64,000 nt of DNA from Shinisaurus crocodilurus. Taxonomy: Eukaryota > Chordata > Lepidosauria > Squamata > Shinisauridae. Shown here in pieces: positions 43,845 to 52,400 of this stretch (positions within the stretch are counted from its first letter, which is position 1; every line of letters begins with the position of its first letter). The stretch lies in assembly GCA_021292165.1 (NCBI GenBank), contig CM037888.1, positions 33,065,091 to 33,129,090 on the forward strand, given 5' to 3'. The position numbers and the translations under genes are program-made. The notes beneath the pieces were generated by a model that was not told where the DNA came from, ran no database searches, and was given only the letters and a program-made list of their open reading frames with translations.

Positions 43845-44165
43845 CAACTAAAAATGTTTTGTAAAAAAAATATTAACGGAATTATGTGCGCAAATTTCTT
43901 GCCCTGAAAAGATCTTTTTTAAAAAGGGTGGCGAACCAGTGACAGCTCCTCCAATCTGCCGCTTTGGCACTTTGGAGGGGCTGTCACCGGCTGTCACCTT
44001 GGAGATCAGATAGCAAAAAGTGATCTCTGAAAAGAAAGGGGGGGGAAGCCACAGCAAACAAAAAAGGGCTCGCGATCACAGCGGGGAACACTGAGCCGGT
44101 GACAGTCGTTCCACCATGCCGCTTGGGCATTGGTGGGACAGCTGTCACTGGCGGTGGCCCGGGAG
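43845..44165 (+). repeat. Unclassified interspersed repeat G (copy 1)
   Basis: The wording ttttaaaaagggtggcgaacc ... gacagctcctcc ... ggcactttggaggggctg recurs at 57135-57270 (reversed) and 58385-58640. The second half (44090-44160) repeats the motif in reverse, suggesting an inverted structure. Confidence 0.45.
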
Positions 44166-44224
44166 AGCTCAGCCAGAGTGGCAAGGTGTTTTGGCCTCTC
44201 TTGCCGAGTGGCTCACTAGCCGCT

Positions 44225-45060
44225 TCCCTGGATGCACAATTGGGTTGGTTGCCCGGGTTCAGATGACACATCAATTCTGCCCACAATTCTGGGTTCACAC
44301 ACAACAACCCACGTTCACAACCTGCAACAAACCATGGGTCCTCTTTGTGGGTTGTTCATGGTTAATAATTCATAGTTAACCTGTAGATCTGACTCGCACA
44401 TAACAACAACCCATCGGTTCAAAAACCAGTGGGTTGTCGTGCATGAATGGGTACACACTGCCTGCAGTGGCCCACCTCTTCCACTTTAACACACAAACCA
44501 CAATCGGCTGCTTCGTAGGTTTTGCAGTGTGACATGTGAACCTCGACTGCTGGGTTGTTTAGGGGCTAAAGAAACCGGCGGTTAGCCCAACAAGAAACCA
44601 TGGGTTAACCACTGGGTTGTTTTAGCCACTAAACAACTGAGAGCCAGTGTGGCGTAGTGGTGAGAGTGTTGGACTGGGACTTGAGAGATCTGGGTTCTAG
44701 TCCCTGCTCGACCATGAAACTCACTGGGTGACTTTGGGCCAGTCACTGACTCTCAGCCTAACCTACCTCACAGGGTTGTTGTGAGGATAAAATGGAGAGG
44801 AAGAGGAAGAGGAGGATTATGTACGCCGCCTTGGGTTCCTTGCAGGAAAAAAGGCGGGGTATAAATATAATAAATAAATACCATAAATAAATAAAGTGGA
44901 AGAGGCAGCATACCTGCTTGTACACAACAACCCATCAGATTTTTAAATGATGGGTTGTTGTTACCCTGTAGTTCTGGGTTTGCATGTAACAACAACCCAC
45001 AATTCAACAAACAATGGTTAATTAAACCATGGTTTGTTGTTATGTGCGAACCAGGTCATT
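44225..45060. repeat. Foldback repeat rich in AACAACCC/GGGTTGTT, split by a SINE
   Basis: The motifs acaacaaccca and tgggttgttg alternate in both orientations (for example 44297, 44346, 44404, 44431, 44621, 44927, 44951 and 44990), giving several nested hairpins. A Sauria-type SINE (44639-44895) lies in the middle. It is related to 36-250 and 1745-1990; ends uncertain. Confidence 0.5.
44639..44895 (+). mobile_element. Sauria-type SINE (copy 4)
   Basis: Complete-looking: the head gagagccagtgtggcgtagtgg has the A box, the B box is gggttctagtccc, the body carries tcacagggttgttgtgagg, and the tail gccgccttgggttccttgc and aaggcggggtataaatataa ends in AAAT units. Confidence 0.85.
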
Positions 45061-46120
45061 GCTGACTATGGGCCCCGCCTTCATCTTGTTGTTGCATCAG
45101 ATTGTTGGAAACTGGGGCTTCTCTTCCTTGGCCGTGTGGTGTCCTCCTGTGTCCCAGGACTGATCCTCCAAAGACTCTAGCTGGCTTTGGCGAAAAATAC
45201 CAGCTTAATCCCTTCCCATCACTCCTGTAGGATTGCTTTGTGCAGCTGCTGAATAACCGTGCCCAAAGTGGGCTGGACCGTCTCCCAGCAATCTTTTGTG
45301 TTTTCCTGGGGTGTGTGTGTGTGGAATCCTTGCCTGATACCCCAGATGAATGTAATCACTAGCAGTTCATTGAGAGGCAAGTGTAACAGCTTTATCCATC
45401 TTTGGAGGCAGGTTGTCCAGCAAGCCTGTGGAGATGCTTTTAGGTTTTTTTAGCTGCAAGCTGTTGAGCGGGAGAGAGCTCGGGGGAGGGGGTTGCCCCC
45501 CCCCTCAGTCCTGGGGAAACAGCTGGTCCCCTCCACCCCCTTTTTCCTTGCCAAGGGAAGGACTGGGATGGATGGCAATGAATTTTGGGCTGCAGACAAG
45601 GCTGCTCCAGCATGTTGCCTGGGGTGCAGCAACACTCTCTGTGCGAAGCATGATCGGTCCACATCCCTCTGGCAACAGGAATGTTTTTAATGAGATCCTG
45701 CTGTAAATCTATTCATCACAGAGTGATTGTTTTTGGCCACGTGAGCTCAATGTAGCAGCCCATGCAAAAACCGCCACGGAGCAGCAAGAGAAGAAGGGGA
45801 ATAAAATAGAATACAGACCCTGGCCAACTGCAAGCAAAACCTAGTATCTCTTTGCCCCCAAACCCTTGTTTTTTCCTCATGTGAATAAAAACTGGGCTGC
45901 TGTCATGAAGGTAAGAGCCAATCTACACAATCTGCACAAGGAGATTACAGAATCCTGGACTCTGCCGCTTCAGGCTAGCTGGTGCAAGAGGCAGTCATAT
46001 TTTTGAATGAGCTTCCATATATATATGGAAATGTGGCCTGGCATTTTGCTTCTCCACAAGGGCAGCTTAATTCCTCCATTGCCTGCCACCACCACCAGCT
46101 TCATTGTCTGTCTGTCAGGG
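45061..46120. other. No recognisable feature
   Basis: Unclassified; frames up to 97 codons without domains. Confidence 0.3.
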
Positions 46121-46128
46121 ACTAGATA

Positions 46129-46247
46129 CAGTGTTCTCCAACCCTGGGTCCCCAGCTGTTTTTGGCCTACAACTCCCAGCTGCTGGCTGGGGCATGCTGG
46201 GAGTTGTAGGCCAAAAACATCTGGGGACCCAGGGTTGGAGAACACTG
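46129..46247. mobile_element. Hairpin hAT MITE, family A (copy 8)
   Basis: CAGTG..CACTG ends with long arms. Its right flank ctgtaggg is the reverse of the TSD beside copy 7, because both lie in the inverted duplication. The left flank (actagata) does not match, so the duplication breakpoint is at this end. Confidence 0.75.
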
Positions 46248-46459
46248 CTGTAGGGTTTTGTTTTGTTTTTAGTTAGACGTGACTGTTCTCAGTGTCCCGC
46301 ACCTTTTCCACCCTTTCCCAAGACTCTAGAGCAGTGGTTCTCAACCTTTTTTGCCCCGTGCACCCTTTTCACCATATGCCAGAATGTCATTCCCCACCTT
46401 TCCAAGATTGTCTGACTTAATCTGTGCCATACAATAAGGTGTGATGTCCTGTAGATTAT
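46129..46459 (-). repeat. Inverted duplication, right arm
   Basis: Reverse complement of 43333-43643; about 2.5 kb of different DNA separates the arms. Confidence 0.75.
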
Positions 46460-46526
46460 AGCATCGCTGGCTGGGGCATGCTGGAAGTTGTAGGCCAAAA
46501 ACATCTGGCAAGGTTGGAGAACACTG
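46332..46526. mobile_element. hAT-like element, 'CAGTGGTTCTCAACC' type
   Basis: Left end cagtggttctcaacc, right end ggttggagaacactg; flanks ctctagag (46324-46331) and ccctagat (46527-46534) match 6 of 8. Its right third resembles family A, so it may be a hybrid. Its left part recurs reversed in 43333-43460. Confidence 0.55.
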
Positions 46527-46534
46527 CCCTAGAT

Positions 46535-47944
46535 CAATGGCCTGCCTTGTCATAAAGGAGCTTCCCATGGTCCTCTACTGCTCTTACGACTGTACCTCTG
46601 CCAGGTAGTCCACAGCCCCAGTGCAGGAGAGAACACGCACTTGGCCCCCACCGCTGCTTCGTGCGTGTGCCCCCCCCCATTGCAACTCCATGTACGGTGG
46701 CAAAAGTCGGGGCACACAACAAGAGAAATGGGCGGCCGCTCCAGAGAGCCCCGCCAAGCACTCTCTCACTGCAGCAAGTGTGGTGGTGGGAAAGCGGCTG
46801 GTGGGGCAGCCCAGAGAGCACCCTTGGCAGTGGTGGCCGGAACCCCAAGCAGGGGCAAGGGCACAATCAGCCCTCACCCTGCTTCATGGGAGCGCCCCCC
46901 CCCCTCCGCCCTGGTTGTCTGAGAGGCCTCCTACGCGAACCTTTCTCTTTTTGCAACTTGAAACGCTGGGGATTGAAGTTGTGCCCTTTCACATGCAGAA
47001 CATGGGCTTTAAACACTAACTTCCAGCACCCCCTAAATCCTAAAAGGGGGCCCTACAGTAGCAGCAGCAGCTGTAATATTTAACAACAACAACAACAGCA
47101 ACAATGATTATGATAATGGCATTTTGGCACTGTTCTCTTTCCTGGCACCTGAGCCTCCCCATGAAACACTTCCTGAGAACTTTGTATATGAAGAGTCAGA
47201 GCACAAAGGCTGCACTGTCTACAAACTCCTACAGCTGGCAAAGGCAGGCAGAAGCATCATTACAGTTTCGAATCCATTTGCAATTGTAATTCTTGGAAGT
47301 GGCTTGCTGTGACAGCCAAGGTTAGAAGCATCTGTTATGCTTTTAAAAAAGTGATCACCTTTCATATCTTTAAATCTCTTTGTAGATTTTGCACAACCAT
47401 TTTATTTTCACTATCTGCGGGATGGGGGGGGGGAGAGAGTTCTTGATATGGCACAGCAATGGTGTATATATCTTATCCAATGGGATATTTTTTGGGGGGG
47501 GGGGAGATTTTTTTAAAAAAATGAAATGTTGACCTAGTTGAATTTGACCTTCAAAACTGCATTTAGTAAATGCACGATGAAGAGAAATGGTGTGCACTAA
47601 ACATCTTCACTGCTATAGACAGTTTAATAGGGGCTAATTAAAATGATGGCTTAATTAAGACACTTATGGAGTTGTGTTTGTGCTTACTTTCATGTTAATT
47701 TAAAACCAGTGAAAGGTCAATGTGCCATTACCACGCTTGGTTCAGTAAGGTATAAAGGTAGAAGTTTCTCTCCTTGCAGCAAAGGGTTTAGGAAAGGGAG
47801 GAAGCCAGGGGTTGGGAGTGAGGGGATTCCATGAGAACCAAGCTCGTGTATTGCCAGGAGTCAGGTTTTGGGGCCCAGTCTTCACTCCTAAGGACAGCCA
47901 GTTTAAATTTCTGGGCCGCCAGCTAGTCTCAAATGACTTGTACC
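46535..47944. other. No recognisable feature
   Basis: GC-rich on the left and AT-rich on the right, with an (AAC)n tract near 47083-47102. No frame carries a known domain. Confidence 0.35.
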
Positions 47945-47952
47945 CTTTAAAA

Positions 47953-48078
47953 CAGTGTTCTCCAACCTTGGGTCCCCAGATGTTTTTGGCCTACAACTCC
48001 CAGCATGCCCCAGCCAGCTGGGGCATGCTGGAAGTTGTAGGCCAAAAACATCTGGGGACCCAAGGTTGGAGAACACTG
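47953..48078. mobile_element. Hairpin hAT MITE, family A (copy 9)
   Basis: CAGTG..CACTG ends with almost perfect arms meeting at ccccagccagctgggg. TSD ctttaaaa (47945-47952) against ctttgaac (48079-48086), 6 of 8. Confidence 0.8.
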
Positions 48079-48086
48079 CTTTGAAC

Positions 48087-48553
48087 CTTGTGTCTATGAG
48101 TTCTGTGGCAGGATTATTTTAAAACCCTACTTTGGGTCTGATCGCATGGTAGCCTTCTTGCAGGTGCAGCGGAGTTGTTCTATCTTTAAATGCGGAATTC
48201 CACATTATCTATCACAGTGCTGAAGTCTTCCTCCTGCCTCCTGTATGTAAGGCAATCTCCCATCCGCATAGCCACCTTTCGTCCCACCCCCCTTGCCACC
48301 TCTTCCCCACCCCTCCACTACCATTTCCCTTCTCCCACTTCTGTCTCCCTCGGTGTGCAGGTGAGTCAATTCACCTGGGTGCACACTTTTTTTTTAAATG
48401 AGCAATTGTGCAAGACTGCTCCGGTGGGAGTTTGCAAAAGTGGTGCACTATCACAATAAAAAATGAGGAAAAAACAGCCGTGTTTGTACTATGACAATCG
48501 GAAATGAAATGACACAAAAGGGAGCAAATGGTGCTCCACGGACACGCCTATTC
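48087..48553. other. No recognisable feature
   Basis: Unclassified left flank of the Gypsy element. Confidence 0.3.
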
Positions 48554-48716
48554 AGAAAAGTGGAAGACCGCCAACCTGGTCTTCTGCGCGGGTTCAATAC
48601 TAAGGGGGTAGCGAGTCCTGGGGGCGGGCCTTCTCCGAGGTCCCCCAGCGACTATCACCCTTAGCCTAGAACAAAGGGATAACTTATAGCCACAAAAGTA
48701 TCTTTTATAAAACAAG

Positions 48717-48722
48717 TTTATT
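48717..48722 (-). promoter_or_regulatory. LTR polyadenylation signal (3' LTR)
   Basis: AATAAA on the minus strand, about 435 bases downstream of the LTR TATA box. The copy in the 5' LTR is at 54520-54525. Confidence 0.7.
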
Positions 48723-49151
48723 TACAAAATGACCGTCACAAACCCAGACACACGCCAGCAATACAGCTTATCAGTACAGCACAAAGTAGCAAGCAAGAAG
48801 TCTCAAGGACACCGTGATTTCAGGGCTCTCAGCTAGTTAGTTCAGCTCGGGCTCCAGCAGAGGCCCGGTCAACCGCATGCTGCTAGCTGGGTTCCCGGCG
48901 GAGGTCCGGTCTACCCAAGCGGCTAGTGAGTGATTTCAGCTTGGTTGCCCGGGGGTCCGGTCAACCCAAGCGGCCAGTGATTTCAGCTTGGTTGCCCGGG
49001 GGTCCGGTCAACCCAAGCGGCCAGTGATTTCAGCTAGCTGGAGTACGCCGGGTGCTGCTACCCGGGGTTGCCGATCCCTTCGTTCCCTTACCCCAAGCAT
49101 GGGGCAAGGCTGCTGATCAGGTCCAACAACTCAGTTCCCTTGCGCAGGGTG

Positions 49152-49158
49152 TTTTATA
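49152..49158 (-). promoter_or_regulatory. LTR TATA box (3' LTR copy)
   Basis: TATAAAA on the minus strand, about 45 bases downstream of the nearest CCAAT box. The matching box in the 5' LTR, which would drive the element, is at 54955-54961. Confidence 0.75.
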
Positions 49159-49202
49159 CCTTGGGTTTCAGGTAGCCCCTCCCTCTGCAATCAGGTGGGT
49201 GG

Positions 49203-49387
49203 CCAATCAGGTGGGTTGCCACCCTCTTCAGGTGGACGGCCAATCAGGTGGGTTGCCACCCTCCTCAGGTGGACGGCCAATCAGGTGGGTTGCCACCCTC
49301 CTCAGGTGGATGGCCAATCAGGTGGGTTGCCACCCTCCTCAGGTGGGTGGCCAATCAGGTGGGTTGCCACCTTCCCCCTGTGGGGTG
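49203..49387. repeat. 37-bp tandem array with CCAAT boxes in the 3' LTR U3
   Basis: Five exact ccaatcagg sites start at 49203, 49240, 49277, 49314 and 49351, spaced exactly 37 bp. A degenerate half unit (gcaatcagg) lies at 49188. GGCCAATCAGG fits the NF-Y consensus well. The 5' LTR has the same array at 55006-55190. Confidence 0.9.
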
Positions 49388-49480
49388 GGGTCCCTTTGAA
49401 GCCACTTGCTTAATGGTCCCATCCTGTGGTGTTGAATGGCCCTTTCTTATGGTGCCGAAGTGTCTGCTCTGGCAAGGAAT

Positions 49481-52400
49481 TCAAGTCTTATGTAGATGGG
49501 GCTGATATACGAGAGCATTGAGGAACCTGGGGATGCTTCCTGCCTTCCCCCCTGGGGTGATTCTATGCAGATGTTGTTTGTCCCCTTTTGCATCTGTGGA
49601 GACTGGCTGTCTCCCCTCCCGGGGCCTCCTTCCCCCCTCCTTGGTGAGTGTGTGTGTGTCAGACAGGGGTTTTAGGTTGGCTTTCTCCACATCTCCCCCC
49701 CGGGGAAAAGATGGCATTGGGGTCCCACACCCCAATTTCCCATCGACTTGCCCATCACCTGAGAAAGCCCGGGAGAGTGCATCAGCCAAGACATTGTCCT
49801 TACCCTTGATGTGTTCAATTTCGAAGTCAAAGTCTTGCAACGCCAGACTCCACCGTAGGAGTTTTTGGTTGTTGCCCTTGACTCTATCTAACCAGCACAG
49901 GGGGGAATGGTCAGTCTGCAGGCGGAACCGTCTCCCCCAGAGGTAGGGGCGCAACTTGGTGATGGCCCACACCACGGCCAGGCACTCCTTCTCAATGGTG
50001 GCAAGACTACGTTCTCTGGGCAGGAGCTTCTTGCTCAGGTATGCAACGGGGCGCAGCCCTTCTCCCACCTTCTCCTGTAACAACACCGCCCCCATCCCGG
50101 CCTCAGAGGCATCCGTCTGTAGAACGAAGGGGGATTCGAAGTCTGGGGCTTGCAGAATGGGAGCTGCCGTGAGGCAGGCTTTTAACCCGTCGAAAGCGGT
50201 CTGGCAAGCCGCGGTCCACTGGACCCTGTTCGGTTGGCGCTTCTTACAAAGATCAGTCAGAGGGGCTGCTAGCTGACTGAAGTGTGGCACAAACTTCCGA
50301 TAGTACCCTGCAAGTCCCAGAAAAGCCTGCACCTGTTTTTTGGTTGCGGGTTGGGGCCATTTCTGAACCGACTCGATCTTCGCTTCCATGGGTTTGATGC
50401 TCCCCCCTCCGACGCGATGTCCAAGGTACTCAACCTCCCCTAGCCCCACCTGGCACTTCTTTGCTTTCACTGTCAACCCAGCGTCCCGGATCCGCTGGAA
50501 GACCCGCCGGACATGCTGCAGATGCTGCTCCCAAGTGGAGCTAAAGATAGCTATGTCGTCCAGATAGGCACAGGCAAATTCTCCCAACCCGTTCAGCATT
50601 CCATTCACCAGCCTCTGAAAGGTTGCCGGACCATTCCGGACTCCGAAGGGAAGAGTGGTGAACTGGAATAAACCCAGGTGTGTGACAAAGGCAGACTTGA
50701 GAGCAGCATCCGCGTCCAGCGGAACTTGCCAGTAGCCCTTGGTGAGGTCTAGGGTGGTAATGTACTTGGCCCTCCCTAGTTTCTCCAGCAAGACATCCAT
50801 GTTGGGGATGGGGTAGGGGTCAGGGACGGTCACCTTGTTGATTTTCCGATAGTCCACACAGAACCGCACCCCCCCATCCTTTTTGGCCACCAGGACAATC
50901 GGGGAGGACCATGGGCTAGAACTAGGGACGATCACCCCTAGGTCTAGCATGGCTTTGACCTCCTCAGCAATGACTTGAGCATGGGGTCCCACCGCCCGGT
51001 ATGGCAGAGATTGCAGAGGGGGGCTGTCACCCGTTTGAATGGTGTGCTGGATGAGTGGGGTCCGCCCGGGGCGGTCTGAGAACATGGTCCCAAATTCATC
51101 CAGCACCCGCTTCATTTGCTCCCGCTGAGCCTCGGACAGGGCGGGTGACAGTGAGATTTCTTCCATTCCCCCACCATCCCCCCATTCTCCCAACAGATCC
51201 CCATCAGCGAAATCCTTATCATTATGTTCCTTCACACAGCCCAGTCCCGCACCCCGGTCCACATACAATTTCAACATGTTCACATGAAACACTTTACATT
51301 TTCCAGGAGTCCCAGCAAAGAGTATTTTGTAGTTGACTGGTCCAAGTTTCTCAACTACAGTCCCCGGACCCTCCCACTTAAGACACAGCTTGTCCGTTTT
51401 GAGGGTACGCAGAACCAGCACTTTATCACCCACCTCAAAAGTCCGGGCTACTGCGGTTTTATCATACAACTCCTTTTGCCGCTGCTGGGCTGCCTTCAGA
51501 TGCTGTTGGGCGGCTTCTCGAACGCTGTGGAGGGTGTCCCGTAGCCGCCGCAGAAAAGTGTGAACCGGCACGGGCGAACTGCCGGCAGCCCCCTCCCATT
51601 CCTCCCGCAACAAAGCCAAGGGCCCCCGTAGTTCTCTGCCAAACATCAGTTCATTCGGGGAAAACCCGAGGCTTTCCTGCGGAGCATCTCGGTAGGCAAA
51701 GAGGAGGTAGGGTAGGGCTTGGTCCCAAGTTCCCGGGTGACGGCTAGCGTACGCCCGGATCATTTTCCCCAAAGTCTGGTTGAAGCGTTCAACCAGTCCG
51801 TTGGTCTCGTGGTGGTAAGGCACCGAAGTTACATGGTCAACCCCCCCCAGGTCCCACATCTTCTGGAACAGTTTAGACATGAACCCGGTGCCGCAGTCCG
51901 ACACGACCGTGCGGGGCATTCCCAAGCGGGCAAAGAGAGAGAGCAGAGTCTTAGCCAGGCTGGCTGCAGAGATGGAGGCGAGCGCAAAAGCCTCCGCGTA
52001 GTGGGTGGCAAAGTCCACTACCGTCAGTACAAACTTCTTCCCCGTCTTGGTGGGCGGGTTCAGGGGACCCACTATGTCCATAGCAATCCGTTCAAAGGGG
52101 ATCCCCACCACCGGAAAAGGCTGAAGGGGAGCTCTTGGGTGATCGCGATTGTGTCCCACTCGCTGGCACACATCGCAGGACCGACAGTAAGCCTTAATGT
52201 CGGAGGCGATCATGGGCCAGTAGAACCCCTCTGTAATTCGAGCTTGGGTCCGCTTTTGCCCCAGGTGTCCTCCCCATGCCACGTCGTGGGCGAGGTGCAA
52301 CACGGCGCGGCGGTACCGTTGGGGAACCACCAGTTGCCTTTGCTTGCGCCCCGGTGCCACTTCCCCCTTTGGCTCGAACTCCCGGTACAAAGTTCCATTG

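Larger units (their letters stand above)
48559..49691 (-). repeat. 3' LTR of the Gypsy element
   Basis: On the minus strand it begins TGTGGAGAAAGCC (49691) and ends TTCCACT (48559). Going downstream it holds a tandem CCAAT array (49203-49355), a TATA box (49152-49158), a duplicated 47-bp segment near 48930-49025, and a polyadenylation signal AATAAA (48717-48722). The last 70 codons of gag-pol, with the stop, lie inside it (49481-49691). Confidence 0.95.

Noticed and set aside
49194..49387. Regularly spaced repeats that could suggest a CRISPR array
   Set aside because: Units are contiguous direct repeats with no unique spacers, inside a retrotransposon LTR of a vertebrate genome.
49052..49399. 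Repetitive peptide frames (QSGGLPPS-type) in the LTR
   Set aside because: Produced by translating the 37-bp tandem array; present identically in the other LTR and antisense to the element.
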